Source: an uncultured Pelagibacteraceae bacterium
GTDB lineage: Bacteria > Pseudomonadota > Alphaproteobacteria > Pelagibacterales > Pelagibacteraceae
Length of the DNA: 64,000 nt
Direction: 5' to 3'
NCBI GenBank assembly: GCA_902603905.1
Contig: CACKWM010000003.1
Location: forward strand, 1-64,000
In this document: positions 18,082-27,506 of the stretch, piece after piece
Layout: each line of letters starts with the position of its first letter
Numbering within the stretch: position 1 is the stretch's first letter
Position numbers and translations under genes: made by a program
The notes under the pieces: model-generated
What the model saw: the letters and a program-made list of their open reading frames with translations, nothing else
What the model was told of the DNA's origin: nothing
Databases searched by the model: none

Positions 18082-18669
18082 TTATTTTGGCTCAATGCCC
18101 ATTTCTTTCATATCTTGGTATCTGTCCCCAGTTCTTGCATGAGCTCTTCCACTAGAAGCTCCACCGATAGCAATTACTATTTCATTATCAAATGGAGCAT
18201 CATGAATAGTAAATTCATGCGTTAGATAATATGGTCTTAAACCAGAATCTGTTTTATGCATCATTGGTATAGAAATTTTTGATCCTGCGGGTCCTCTTGT
18301 ATTAGTAAAACTTAAATAAGATGTTCCACCCACTGCATCTCTAAACTTATTTCCAAATCTTAAAGTATGAATAAATGCGGATGCATGCTCGATCTCTCCT
18401 TTTAAACCGACAATTCCTGCTTTGCCATAAGCTAAAATTTTATCTGGCGAACCAATTTCTTTTATTAATTCTGGAACTAAAATATCACCAAGTTTTGGAG
18501 CTAAATCTAAAATTGTAGGTTTAAGATCTTCAACAAATCCTTGGCCATCCCAAGGATTTTTAAAAACTGCTGCAACAGAAACTAGTAAGACGGGTTCTTT
18601 TGCTTCTTTTCCACCTTCAATAAATGTCTTATCAACAAATTTTGTAAACTTTCTTAATTCTAATTTCAT
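18082..18669 (-). CDS. DUF1185 (amino acid synthesis family) protein
   Basis: 195 residues. The family is recognised from the start MKLELRKFTKFVDKTFIEGG, from AAVFKNPWDGQGFVEDL, from GKAGIVGLKGEIEHASAFIH and from the C-terminal ASSGRAHARTGDRYQDM. Family members are structurally known but lack an established reaction; the label amino acid synthesis is only a database name. Its 4-base overlap with the ThDP enzyme gene and association with LLM and hydrolase genes suggest a step in the same degradation path. Confidence 0.85.
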   Translation of the reverse strand: MKLELRKFTKFVDKTFIEGGKEAKEPVLLVSVAAVFKNPWDGQGFVEDLKPTILDLAPKLGDILVPELIKEIGSPDKILAYGKAGIVGLKGEIEHASAFIHTLRFGNKFRDAVGGTSYLSFTNTRGPAGSKISIPMMHKTDSGLRPYYLTHEFTIHDAPFDNEIVIAIGGASSGRAHARTGDRYQDMKEMGIEPK

Positions 18670-20363
18670 TTTTTTAATCTATGTTTAAAACTATCTCTTC
18701 TAAAACTGTATAGTGCTTTTGGATCTACATCAACATCAATGACTACAGGTTTATTTATTTTTAAAGCTTCTCTAACTGCTTGGTTTATTTCTGAAACTTT
18801 TTTAACCTTAAAACCTTTAGCACCATATAGCTCTGCAACTTTATCAAAAGGTGGACTGCTAATATCAGCTCCTAAGTATCTTTTTCCATAAAAATCTTTT
18901 TGATAAGCTTTTTCAGCTCCCCAACTTTTATTATTCATGACTATAGTTATTGTATTTATCTTATATTCAACAGCCGTACTTAATTCTGAAATTGTCATTC
19001 CAAAACCCCCATCTCCCATAAGGCTAATTACTTTTTTATTAGGCTTTGCAATCTTTACACCTAAACCACATGCAAAAGAAAAACCAACCAAACCAAAATC
19101 TAAAGGAGTAAATAAAGATGGAGGATCATAATATTCAAGAGCATCTGTAGCTTGCAAACAAAGAGTGCCCGCATCTAAAGTTATTGCAGAGTTTTTAGGA
19201 AGTACTTGTCTTAACTGTTTAAACAAACCTTTTGGCTGAATAGGAAAATTTTTCTGTTTAAATTGATCTCTATTAATTAAAAACTTTTTTCTTTCATTTA
19301 AATAACTATTGGTCCATTTTTTTATATCTAGAATAATATTTTGTTTCTTAATTTCTTTGTATATTTGGTCTGTCACTGTGGCAGCATCTCCATTAATTCC
19401 TACTGCAACAGGAAAATACCTTCCTATCATACTTTTTTCCAATTCAATTTGTATGATTTTTGCTCTTTTATTTATATTTTCGTAAGAATAAAATGTTGAA
19501 TTAAATCCTAGTCTTGTTCCAAGAGCAATTATAACGCTTGCTTCTTTAACCAATTTAGATGCAACTGGATTTCCTCTTGGACCCATTTGTCCAGCATTTA
19601 GTTTATGACTAAATGGTATTGCGTCTCCATGGCCAGCTGCAGTTACTATTGGGACATTTAAAAATTCTGCCAATTTAACTACATTTTTATATTTTGATGT
19701 ATATTTAATTCCACCACCAGCGATGATAACCGATTTGTTGGAACTACTAATAATTTTTACAGCTTTTTTTATATTATTATATTTTGCTTTGGTAGAGTTT
19801 TGGTTATCAAAAGATTGACTTTTTTCATTGATTTTAAAATTTTCTTTATCTGCCAAAATATTTCTTGGTAAATTAATACATACAGGTCCCCTTCTGGGTG
19901 ACATTGCTAATTTAAATGCATTACTGAAAGTTTTTGGAATTTTTTTAGCATTTTTTACTGTCCAAGTTTTTTTTGTTACCGGTTTAAATAAAAATTGTTG
20001 GTCAAGACCTTGAAAAGCATCTTCCATTTTATCTTTTGTAGAATATGACCCTGCAATTGAAACAACTGGAGAAAAAGCTGCTTTCGCTTGTGCAAGTCCT
20101 GTCACTAAATTTGTAGCACCAGGACCATTTTGTCCAGCAAGTATTACACCTGGTTGATTAGATGCTCTTGCATATCCATCTGCCATGTGCGTACCAGTTC
20201 TTTCATCACGAACACCAATAAATTTTATATTTTTTTCATGATAAAGAGCATCAAACATTTCCATTGTAGCTGAACCAATTAAACCAAAAACATGCTTAAC
20301 TTTTTCTTTTTTTAAGGATTTAATTGCGGCTTGGCCTCCAGTTAGGCTTTTTCCTTTGATCAC
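18666..20363 (-). CDS. thiamin-diphosphate-dependent enzyme of the acetolactate synthase/benzoylformate decarboxylase type
   Basis: 565 residues, full length. It contains the three usual domains: N-terminal pyrimidine-binding with the catalytic Glu in RDERTGTHMADGYARA (about 53-68), the central domain AAGHGDAIPFSHKLNAGQMG, and the C-terminal ThDP/Mg domain with SLMGDGGFGMTISELSTAVE and the metal ligand in VMNNKSWG. It could decarboxylate or ligate 2-oxo acids or cleave an acyl compound. No regulatory subunit gene is adjacent, so branched-chain amino acid synthesis is unlikely. It overlaps its neighbours by 4 bases on both sides. Confidence 0.85.
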   Translation of the reverse strand: MIKGKSLTGGQAAIKSLKKEKVKHVFGLIGSATMEMFDALYHEKNIKFIGVRDERTGTHMADGYARASNQPGVILAGQNGPGATNLVTGLAQAKAAFSPVVSIAGSYSTKDKMEDAFQGLDQQFLFKPVTKKTWTVKNAKKIPKTFSNAFKLAMSPRRGPVCINLPRNILADKENFKINEKSQSFDNQNSTKAKYNNIKKAVKIISSSNKSVIIAGGGIKYTSKYKNVVKLAEFLNVPIVTAAGHGDAIPFSHKLNAGQMGPRGNPVASKLVKEASVIIALGTRLGFNSTFYSYENINKRAKIIQIELEKSMIGRYFPVAVGINGDAATVTDQIYKEIKKQNIILDIKKWTNSYLNERKKFLINRDQFKQKNFPIQPKGLFKQLRQVLPKNSAITLDAGTLCLQATDALEYYDPPSLFTPLDFGLVGFSFACGLGVKIAKPNKKVISLMGDGGFGMTISELSTAVEYKINTITIVMNNKSWGAEKAYQKDFYGKRYLGADISSPPFDKVAELYGAKGFKVKKVSEINQAVREALKINKPVVIDVDVDPKALYSFRRDSFKHRLKK

Positions 20364-21529
20364 GAAACTTTTTTTACTTCAGTATTTAAATCATCTTTGA
20401 AGTGAGGCATTACTTTTTTGGTAAACAACTTAATACTTTTCATACAATCTTCATGTTTTACTCCAGGAAAATTGGACCATACTTGTAAATTTTGCAAATT
20501 TAATTCTGATTTAAGTTCATGAATTTTGTCTATTACATACTCAGGCGTTCCAAATAACATGTTACGTTTATGAAGAAAATTATAGCTTAGTAAATCTAGT
20601 TTTCCTTTAGTTTCAGGTAATTCTTCATCTGGATCCATATGATTACCAAGTCCTCTCCAATGGCATACCCATCTCATATAATTAACCATATGTTCACCTG
20701 CTTTTTCTTTAGCCTCTTCCATTGTGTCAGCAACAAACATATCTCTTACGAGAGATATTCCTTCTCCCATAGCAACATTTCGTTTTTCTGCTTCAGATCT
20801 TGCGTTCTTATAAGCTTCAAATTTTATTTTTAGAGCTTTTACGGTAGGTATCCACATAATAACATTAATTCCATTTTGTGCTGCCCACTCGATAGATCTA
20901 ATTCCATCTACGACTTGATGAATTGGAGGATGTGGTTTTTGATATGGTTTAGGAACAATGCTAATTTTTTTTATAGTATTGTCATCCATATTCATAAACT
21001 CTTCGCTTGGAGGACTCATGTCGTGCTGCCATACATGATTAGGATATGGATAAGTATAAAATTCTCCTTTATGGCTAAAAAATTTCTCTGACCATGCTTT
21101 TTTTAAAATTTCTAAAGTCTCAGCAAAAAGTCTAAAATTTTTTGCTTGGTCTTTCATGTCAGCTTCAATATTTAAATTAATTGCTTCTCTCCCGTAAATT
21201 CCTCTAGCAACACCAACTTCAACTCTTCCTTTAGAAAGTTGGTCCAGTGTAGCAATATCTTCTGCAAGTGTAATTGGATTATGAAAAGTAATTACATTTG
21301 CTGCCTGTCCTATTCTAATATTTTTTGTTCTTGCAGCTACATCAGTTCCAAGCATTAATGGATTTGTGCAAGACTCCATTCCCTCATGATTAAAATGATG
21401 TTCAGAAAACCATATTGAATTCCAATTATTTTGGTCACAATATTCTGCGATATCTCTGGTTTCGTCTAAAAGTTTATCGTAAGGTTTATGTGTCCAGTTA
21501 GTAGTATTACAGAAGTAACCAAATTTCAT
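20360..21529 (-). CDS. LLM-class flavin-dependent monooxygenase, first gene of the - operon
   Basis: 389 residues of luciferase-like TIM barrel. Visible are WNSIWFSEHHFNHEGME, RIGQAANVITFHNPITLAED, LSKGRVEVGVARGIYGRE and the substrate-loop region KISIVPKPYQKPHPPIHQV. A very good AAAGGAGG ribosome site lies 5 bases before the ATG and a sigma-70-like promoter is found upstream (21621-21649). It differs clearly from the LLM at 10696 (45 residues longer), so the two are not a recent duplication. Reduced flavin must come from a reductase encoded elsewhere. Confidence 0.88.
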   Translation of the reverse strand: MKFGYFCNTTNWTHKPYDKLLDETRDIAEYCDQNNWNSIWFSEHHFNHEGMESCTNPLMLGTDVAARTKNIRIGQAANVITFHNPITLAEDIATLDQLSKGRVEVGVARGIYGREAINLNIEADMKDQAKNFRLFAETLEILKKAWSEKFFSHKGEFYTYPYPNHVWQHDMSPPSEEFMNMDDNTIKKISIVPKPYQKPHPPIHQVVDGIRSIEWAAQNGINVIMWIPTVKALKIKFEAYKNARSEAEKRNVAMGEGISLVRDMFVADTMEEAKEKAGEHMVNYMRWVCHWRGLGNHMDPDEELPETKGKLDLLSYNFLHKRNMLFGTPEYVIDKIHELKSELNLQNLQVWSNFPGVKHEDCMKSIKLFTKKVMPHFKDDLNTEVKKVS

Positions 21530-21620
21530 TAAAGCCTCCTTTAAAAATTAATTTAAAGACGACCGATCCCACTTTCGTACTTATGAAATTACGACGAGTT
21601 ATGTATCGCTTTATTAATTT

Positions 21621-21649
21621 ATAATAATCTTCTTCTATACAATTTTCAA
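21621..21649 (-). promoter_or_regulatory. predicted sigma-70-type promoter of the LLM/ThDP/ALDH/livK operon
   Basis: On the - strand TTGAAA (21649-21644) and TATTAT (21626-21621) are separated by exactly 17 bases. Transcription would begin near 21614, leaving a leader of about 85 bases before the LLM start. The rest of the 134-base gap (21530-21663) shows no coding frame; part of the leader is less AT-rich. Confidence 0.45.
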
Positions 21650-21663
21650 TGACTTTTAAGATC

Positions 21664-22674
21664 TTAATTTAGTAACTCTTTAATGTTTTTGTCTAGTTGT
21701 TTTTCAAAATTTTTGTCATTACCTGGATTTGCCGCACAATGACCAAAAGGAGAATCTACTGGTCTTAGAGAAGAGCGAGAAATAAATCTTTTTTCAAATT
21801 TATTATCTTCTGTTCTAAAATATAAGTCTTGATTGCAAGGCATTAATATAGTTTTTGCTCTTATTGACTTAAGGGCTTTAATGTAATTATTTTTATATAT
21901 AGGACCTTTGCTAATATCATTTAATTGCCAGGTTTTAAGTTTAGACAAAAGATTATTAGCATCCCAGTTTTTTGCATGATCATTTGCCCAGTCTTTAAGT
22001 AATTCTTCAGCATTTTTAAAACCAAATTTTTTATAAAGTTTTTCTCTATAAAAATCTTGGGAGAAAGCCCAGCTAGCATAAACTCTTCCAAATGCTTTTA
22101 ATCCTTCAATAGGCTGTTTTTTATAATTTCCTTTATTAAATTTTTTATCAGCAGTAAGCGCTGCTTTAACACCTTCTAAGAAAACATGATTGTGTATTGA
22201 GGTCTTTGATGATGCACAAAAAGGAAGAATTGCTTTAACCATATTAGGATACTGAGCTGCCCATTGATAAGATTGACAACCTGCCATAGACCAACCAGTA
22301 ATTAGAGCAATTTTTTTAATTTTCAGTTTTTCAGTAATAAGTTTGTGCTGACAATAAATATTATCCCACAGCGTTATTGTTGGAAATTTTGAACCAGATT
22401 GAGATTTAATAGCTTTAGTTGGTGAAGAAGATAGACCATTTCCAAACATATTAATTGATACAATAAAATATTTATCTGGATTAATTGCTCTATTTTTACC
22501 TATAAAGCCTTCATTTCTAATATGGCTACCGGTATAAAATGTAGGAAGAATTATTACGTTTGAGCGATTTTTATTTAATTTACCGTATGTTTTGTAAACT
22601 AATTGAGCTGATTTTAAAATTTTTCCAGATAAAAGTTTAATATTTCCTAAATTAAACTTTTCATATTTTTTCAT
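21664..22674 (-). CDS. MetX-like (homoserine O-acetyltransferase family) alpha/beta hydrolase
   Basis: 336 residues. It shows the MetX layout: AQLVYKTYGKLNKNRSNVII, the nucleophile Ser in TGWSMAGCQSYQWA (about 128-141), an acid in MPCNQDLYFRTEDN and the catalytic His in SPFGHCAANPGN. True MetX has a GGS[ML]GG elbow; here it is GWSMAG, as in family members that act as plain hydrolases or acyltransferases on other substrates. It is the last gene of the GS-like/cupin/glyoxalase operon, 3 bases after the ligase gene. I do not assign methionine synthesis to it. Confidence 0.75.
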   Translation of the reverse strand: MKKYEKFNLGNIKLLSGKILKSAQLVYKTYGKLNKNRSNVIILPTFYTGSHIRNEGFIGKNRAINPDKYFIVSINMFGNGLSSSPTKAIKSQSGSKFPTITLWDNIYCQHKLITEKLKIKKIALITGWSMAGCQSYQWAAQYPNMVKAILPFCASSKTSIHNHVFLEGVKAALTADKKFNKGNYKKQPIEGLKAFGRVYASWAFSQDFYREKLYKKFGFKNAEELLKDWANDHAKNWDANNLLSKLKTWQLNDISKGPIYKNNYIKALKSIRAKTILMPCNQDLYFRTEDNKFEKRFISRSSLRPVDSPFGHCAANPGNDKNFEKQLDKNIKELLN

Positions 22675-22677
22675 TAA

Positions 22678-24099
22678 TTAGTAAAGTCTTAGATATTCTT
22701 TTACTTCCCAATCAGTAACCGCTTGGTGATAACGCTCCCACTCATCATTTTTATAAGATAAAAAAGATTTTTTCATTACAGGCCCCATCACTTCATCAGA
22801 TAATTTATTTACCCTTAAAGCTTCTATTGCTTGCATTAAATTTTTAGGAAGTCTTTTAATTCCTAATTTTTTAAATTCTGCATCAGTCATTTGATATAAA
22901 TCTTGATCAGTTGGTTTACCAGGATCAATTTTATTTTTAATACCATCCATTGCTGAAGAAATTGTCATAGCTAAAGCTAAATAAACATTCATTGTCATAT
23001 CTGCTGCTCTATTTTCAATACAATATCTGTTTTGTGGTAAACGAAACTGTGCAGATCTATTATTGTGACCATATGTAATATTAGTTGGTGCCCAAGTTAC
23101 TGTACCTCCTTCAAAACCTCCAACTCTAGGAACTAAACCATTGTACGAATTAACTGTTGAACATGTGATTGCTGTTAGTGCTTCTGAGTTTTTCATAAGT
23201 CCACCAACTGCATGTTTTGATTGTTTTGACCAATCTTTTCCGTCAGTAAAAATATTTTTTCCAGGTTTATTAATATCTTCCATTGAAAAATTAATGTGCG
23301 CTCCAGATCTCCAGTCTCCTATTGTAGGTTTTGGCATAAAAGTAATGAACATATTATTTTTTTTAGCAATTTCTTTTAAAAGAATTCTTAAGAAAACTAA
23401 TCTATCTGCCATTTCTAATAAGTTTGTATAATGAAAATCCAACTCAAATTGTGAATAAGCTCCTTCAGCAACTACATCATGCAAATTCCACCCTAACTCT
23501 TCAAGAATATCAATTAATTCTTTTAAAAAATGCATTGAGTCTAATGAGTATTCAACATCATATCCAAATGCTTGTCTTCTAGGTCTTATTCCATTAATAG
23601 GGTCGCTATCTATTGCTTTAACTGGTTTACCATCTTCTTCATATTTCATTGCAATAAATTCAGGCTCAATACCACACATTCCTTTGTAACCTGAATCTTG
23701 AGCTTTCTGCATTGCACGTTTTAATGCTTGTCTTGGACAAACATTGTACGGTTTGTCTTCCCAATATAGATCTGCAAAAATAATTGCCATTGTTTTATCC
23801 CAAGGACAAATATAAACACTGTCTAAATCAGGTAACATTATTTGGTCAGAATCTGCAGGAGTTAACTCTGGTACAAAAGATATAGAGTGTACGGCAAACT
23901 GAGGACCTTTGCCTAAACACAAAGGTTCGAAATCACTCATTGGCACAGGTTTTGTTTTTGGAATACCGTGCAAATCTATCCAGCTTGACATTACATACTG
24001 GACACCTGCAGCTTTAAGTTTTTTATGAACTGCAGGAATTTTTTTCCTGTTTCTTTCTATAGCGTCTTTAAAATTTTCGTAATATATTTTGTTTTTCAT
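22678..24099 (-). CDS. glutamine synthetase family ligase (GlnT / gamma-glutamylamide synthetase type)
   Basis: 473 residues. The beta-grasp domain has SSWIDLHGIPKTKPVPMSDF (about 38-57); the catalytic domain has the metal Glu residues in GIEPEFIA and EGAYSQFELDF, the ATP region FMPKPTIGDWRSGAHINFS, and NRSAQFRLPQNRYCIENR, the family's ADP/glutamate Arg region. No adenylylation-loop Tyr of housekeeping GlnA is apparent. Relatives attach glutamate to ammonia, methylamine, ethylamine, polyamines or anilines. The Rieske oxygenase, cupin and glyoxalase neighbours suggest activation of an amine before oxidation. Confidence 0.82.
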   Translation of the reverse strand: MKNKIYYENFKDAIERNRKKIPAVHKKLKAAGVQYVMSSWIDLHGIPKTKPVPMSDFEPLCLGKGPQFAVHSISFVPELTPADSDQIMLPDLDSVYICPWDKTMAIIFADLYWEDKPYNVCPRQALKRAMQKAQDSGYKGMCGIEPEFIAMKYEEDGKPVKAIDSDPINGIRPRRQAFGYDVEYSLDSMHFLKELIDILEELGWNLHDVVAEGAYSQFELDFHYTNLLEMADRLVFLRILLKEIAKKNNMFITFMPKPTIGDWRSGAHINFSMEDINKPGKNIFTDGKDWSKQSKHAVGGLMKNSEALTAITCSTVNSYNGLVPRVGGFEGGTVTWAPTNITYGHNNRSAQFRLPQNRYCIENRAADMTMNVYLALAMTISSAMDGIKNKIDPGKPTDQDLYQMTDAEFKKLGIKRLPKNLMQAIEALRVNKLSDEVMGPVMKKSFLSYKNDEWERYHQAVTDWEVKEYLRLY

Positions 24100-24107
24100 T
24101 AGATAAA

Positions 24108-24503
24108 TTATTTTGGCATATCCTCTGGATCAATTCCAGGAACAAATGTAATGCCAGCTTTCTGTTTCCAATCGTGAGGATAAGCAGCATAGAATATTAC
24201 ACATTTTTCATCACATTCATAAGCTATATGGTTATCTTTTGGGATATAAAGCACATCCCCTGGGTTACATATATAAGATTTTCCATCGCACGTTAGTCGA
24301 AAAGTTCCTTCCATACAGTAAATAATTTCATCACATGTCAAGTCCCAAGGAACAGAAACTTTATTTAAAAAATTTAATCCACCACACATAGTGTTACTTA
24401 CTTTACTTGTTACAAATGGTTTTATGTAAGACTTTCCAGGTTCTAGTGTGTGAAGCCTATTTTCAATATCTTTAAATTTATATAATTGTGGTTCTTTAGA
24501 CAT
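24108..24503 (-). CDS. cupin-domain protein (EutQ-like)
   Basis: 131-residue single-domain cupin. The core is at about 55-110 with DEIIYCMEGTFRLTC and the second motif NPGDVLYIPKDNHIAYEC. Only some of the usual metal His/Glu residues can be placed. An AAAGGA site precedes the ATG. It could bind or isomerise a pathway intermediate, like ethanolamine-utilisation EutQ proteins, or be a regulator. Enzyme role is not shown by the sequence alone. Confidence 0.75.
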   Translation of the reverse strand: MSKEPQLYKFKDIENRLHTLEPGKSYIKPFVTSKVSNTMCGGLNFLNKVSVPWDLTCDEIIYCMEGTFRLTCDGKSYICNPGDVLYIPKDNHIAYECDEKCVIFYAAYPHDWKQKAGITFVPGIDPEDMPK

Positions 24504-24520
24504 TAATATTCCTTTCAGTT

Positions 24521-24937
24521 TTATATTTTTATTGGTTCGTTTAATTCTACTTTGTATCCATCAGGGTCTTCACAAAAAGCAATTACTCTTGTTCCATGTT
24601 TCATTGGACCTGGTTTTCGAGTAATGTTAACTCCTAGCTTTGTAAGATCTTCACAAGCTTTATATACATCAGGAGTTTCTATGCAAATATGGCCCCATCC
24701 ATTTCCTTTATCATAATCGTCTTTTTGATCCCAATTATGAGTTAATTCAAGACACGGGGATTCATTTTCAAGTCCATAACCAATGAATGCATTAGTAAAT
24801 TTTCCATCAGGATAATCGGTTTTTCTTAAAACTTTCATTCCCAAAGTTTTGCAATAAAAGTTAAAAGAAGTTTCTAAATCTTTTACTCTTATCATTGTAT
24901 GAGCCAACCTATATCCTTCATTTACATTTTTAGACAT
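24521..24937 (-). CDS. gloA: lactoylglutathione lyase (glyoxalase I)
   Basis: 138 residues of two beta-alpha-beta-beta-beta modules. The metal ligands His (AHTMIRVKDL), Glu (CLELTHNWDQ), His (GWGHICIET) and Glu (DGYKVELNE) are all in place, with the GloA-specific LGMKVLRKTDYPDGKF and RKPGPMKHGT. It converts the glutathione hemithioacetal of methylglyoxal or a related 2-oxoaldehyde. Placement between the Rieske oxygenase (8-base overlap) and the cupin suggests it detoxifies an aldehyde made in this pathway, but it may just be the cell's general gloA. Confidence 0.9.
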   Translation of the reverse strand: MSKNVNEGYRLAHTMIRVKDLETSFNFYCKTLGMKVLRKTDYPDGKFTNAFIGYGLENESPCLELTHNWDQKDDYDKGNGWGHICIETPDVYKACEDLTKLGVNITRKPGPMKHGTRVIAFCEDPDGYKVELNEPIKI

Positions 24938-26066
24938 TTTTTTTACCTTTCATTATTTTTTTTGATTTCATAGTTGCTTGAATTATTAATTTTTGAAATT
25001 TTTGAACTCCTTTTTCCCAGTGTGGAGACAGTAGACCTCCATCATTCGAAGCTGGTGATGATCTTCCTTCTTGTAATCTTTCGCACATTTCATGATCTTC
25101 CTTATGTACACTCCACCATATCTTCTTTGTAATATCAATCTCTTCTTTAGACATAGATTTTCCCTCAGTTGAATATATTATTCTTTTTTGGCTTGTAATA
25201 CCTGGTCCAATAGGAATATTTAAATATACACCTATTTGATTAGGATAATAAGTTCCAATTATAAAGTTTGGAAACAAAGAAAGATACTTAGAAGATACAG
25301 ATAAAGCATTACTATTTTTATTATCTTCTTTATCAACGTTAACTCCACTTCCATAACAAATCCCATCTACAATTGTATAATGATCTTTCAGCGGTTGATT
25401 AGTTGTTGTTTTGTGAACAAATTGAACGTGATATGGCTCAATAAAATTTTCAATAAGGAACTTCCAATTTGTATTAATTTTTCCAAAATCTAAAGTTGCC
25501 GCATACTTTATTTTAGCTAAGTCTAAATCTTTAAATTTTGAAATTAAAGGCTTTGCGTATTCTTTAAATTTTTTTGCTTTTCCATTAATATTTACAAATA
25601 TCCAATCATGCCAAATATGAATTTTTATTGGCTTTAGACCATGATTTTTAAAATTAAATCCTTTGGGTTTATGTACATTTGTTCCTCCAATGTGTGGAGC
25701 AGCTTTTAAATTTCCTTGAAGATCATATGTCCAGGAATGATAAGGACATCGAATTAACTTACCAATATTTTTTTTTTCATCTACTAATTTTAAACATCGA
25801 TGACTACAAACATTATGAAAGGCCTTAATTTTATTTTCTTCGTTTTTAACTAGCAGTATAGGTTTTCCAGCAATATAAACTGGAACAACATCTCCTACTT
25901 TTTTAAATTCGTGAGCAAAAGCTATAAATAACCAACCATCAGCTAATGCAGTTTCACATTCTTTATCCCAAAATTCGTTATTGGTATATGATTTTGCTGG
26001 AAGCCCAAAAATTGTATTTGTATTTTTAGGGCTTTTAATTTTAACTGAAGTTTTACTTTCAGACAT
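24930..26066 (-). CDS. Rieske-type oxygenase alpha subunit (ring-hydroxylating/amine monooxygenase family)
   Basis: 378 residues. The N-terminal Rieske domain has both ligand pairs, VCSHRCLKLV and RCPYHSWTYD (about 87-113); the catalytic domain has the iron His residues in ENFIEPYHVQFVHKT (about 208-222), and the bridging acid lies close by. The group includes choline, carnitine and stachydrine/glycine betaine monooxygenases as well as aromatic dioxygenases. No reductase or beta subunit gene is adjacent, which favours a homomeric enzyme using a shared reductase. It is the first gene of the - operon. Confidence 0.88.
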   Translation of the reverse strand: MSESKTSVKIKSPKNTNTIFGLPAKSYTNNEFWDKECETALADGWLFIAFAHEFKKVGDVVPVYIAGKPILLVKNEENKIKAFHNVCSHRCLKLVDEKKNIGKLIRCPYHSWTYDLQGNLKAAPHIGGTNVHKPKGFNFKNHGLKPIKIHIWHDWIFVNINGKAKKFKEYAKPLISKFKDLDLAKIKYAATLDFGKINTNWKFLIENFIEPYHVQFVHKTTTNQPLKDHYTIVDGICYGSGVNVDKEDNKNSNALSVSSKYLSLFPNFIIGTYYPNQIGVYLNIPIGPGITSQKRIIYSTEGKSMSKEEIDITKKIWWSVHKEDHEMCERLQEGRSSPASNDGGLLSPHWEKGVQKFQKLIIQATMKSKKIMKGKKNV

Positions 26067-26162
26067 TTATAGGTTCCTTATTAATAAATGAAATCTATTT
26101 GCGATTTACTAATATTACAATAAAATATATCATAGTTAATTATTGTATTTTAAGGAGGTCAA
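26067..26162. promoter_or_regulatory. divergent promoter region between two Rieske oxygenase genes
   Basis: 96 bases separate the two divergent starts. For the + gene TTGCGA and TAAAAT are 16 bases apart; for the - gene TTAACT and TAATAT are 16 bases apart on the other strand, so the two candidate promoters overlap. AAGGAGGT at 26152-26159 is a perfect ribosome site for the + gene. Shared regulation of the two oxygenases is likely. Confidence 0.4.
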
Positions 26163-27506
26163 TTGGTTAATTCGAACAGCAATATCTATAAAGGCTATAA
26201 TCAAGCAAAACCAGTTGGTTATGATAAAGAAATTTCACACACAAATTTTGGGACTCCTGGTGGAGAGTATCTTAGAAGATATTGGCATCCTGTTGCTTTA
26301 ACTTCTGAAGTAAGCACAACTCCTTTGCAAATAAAAATTCTTGGAGAAGATTTAGTTATTTTTAAAACCACAAAAAACAAAATGGGATTAGTCCATAAAA
26401 ACTGCCCTCATAGAAGAGCATCATTAGTTTACGGAAAATGTGAAACAAACGGTATTAGATGTTGTTATCATGGATGGTTATTTTCTCCAGACGGAGAGAT
26501 TTTAGAAACTCCTGGTGAGGATCCAGATTCAAAACAGGCAGAACAAGCAAGAAAAAAATTTAAATTGGGAGCTTATCCAATAAAAGAATTTAACGGAATT
26601 GTATTTGCTTATATGGGTCCCCCAGAAAAAATTCCTGCATTTCCTCATTATGATGCGTATGACATTTCAGATATTACAAGAAGACCATATAAAATTAATT
26701 ATAATTGTAATTGGATACAAGTTCTTGATGCAATTATGGATCCAGTTCATACATCGTTTTTACACGGTCAAAGTTCAGGAATACAATTTTCTGAAGGTTT
26801 TGCAGAACTTGGAGAAATAGAATTTTTCGAAAGAGGAATGCAATACCTTGGAGCAAATACAAGAAGAGTTGATGATAATATTTGGGTTAGAGTAAATGAA
26901 TTAATACTTCCTAACTTCACACAGGCTGGATCAGCTTTTGCTGCAGATGGCACCAAAACTCGATATTTTGGCAGAAGTTCTTTTACTAGATGGGTAGTAC
27001 CTGTAGATGACGAGCATTGTGTAGCTATAGCTTGGGGTAATTTTGGAGATAGAGCAGATCCAATTGAATATAACAATAAAGAAGGCTGTGAAAGAATTGA
27101 AGCAGGTGAAATTATAGATCGAACTTGGGAAGAAAAACAAAAGAACCCAGGAGATGCTGAAGCAGTTGAAGGAATGGGATTTATAAGTCAACACAAAGGT
27201 GAGCATTTAATGCCAACCGACCACGGAATAATGTCTTACAGAAGACATATCAGAAAATCAATAAAAGCATTGCAAGAAGGAACAGATCCTAAACAATTTA
27301 AAAATAATGGAGATGCAATCAAAACATATGGTCAAGATACAATTTTAAGAGTTCCAAAAAGAAATGTAGATGATCGAAAATTTATAAAATCAGTTGGTGC
27401 TGCAGTATTGAAATTACAGTTTGACTCAGAAAAAATGCTAAATAAAGACCGTGACTCTTTTATAATAAAAGAATTATCTAATATGGAAAAGAATGGAGCA
27501 TTTTGA
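26163..27506 (+). CDS. Rieske-type oxygenase, phthalate 4,5-dioxygenase-like
   Basis: 447 residues. The Rieske cluster ligands are in NCPHRRASLV and RCCYHGWLFSPDGE (about 80-105); the mononuclear iron motif follows as QVLDAIMDPVHTSFLHG (about 183-199). The C-terminal half has TDHGIMSYRRHIRKSI, typical of the phthalate/vanillate group. The start is the rare codon TTG at 26163, supported by the perfect AAGGAGGT just upstream; no ATG occurs before residue 70. It overlaps the hydroxyacid dehydrogenase gene by 4 bases. Confidence 0.88.
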   Translation: MVNSNSNIYKGYNQAKPVGYDKEISHTNFGTPGGEYLRRYWHPVALTSEVSTTPLQIKILGEDLVIFKTTKNKMGLVHKNCPHRRASLVYGKCETNGIRCCYHGWLFSPDGEILETPGEDPDSKQAEQARKKFKLGAYPIKEFNGIVFAYMGPPEKIPAFPHYDAYDISDITRRPYKINYNCNWIQVLDAIMDPVHTSFLHGQSSGIQFSEGFAELGEIEFFERGMQYLGANTRRVDDNIWVRVNELILPNFTQAGSAFAADGTKTRYFGRSSFTRWVVPVDDEHCVAIAWGNFGDRADPIEYNNKEGCERIEAGEIIDRTWEEKQKNPGDAEAVEGMGFISQHKGEHLMPTDHGIMSYRRHIRKSIKALQEGTDPKQFKNNGDAIKTYGQDTILRVPKRNVDDRKFIKSVGAAVLKLQFDSEKMLNKDRDSFIIKELSNMEKNGAF

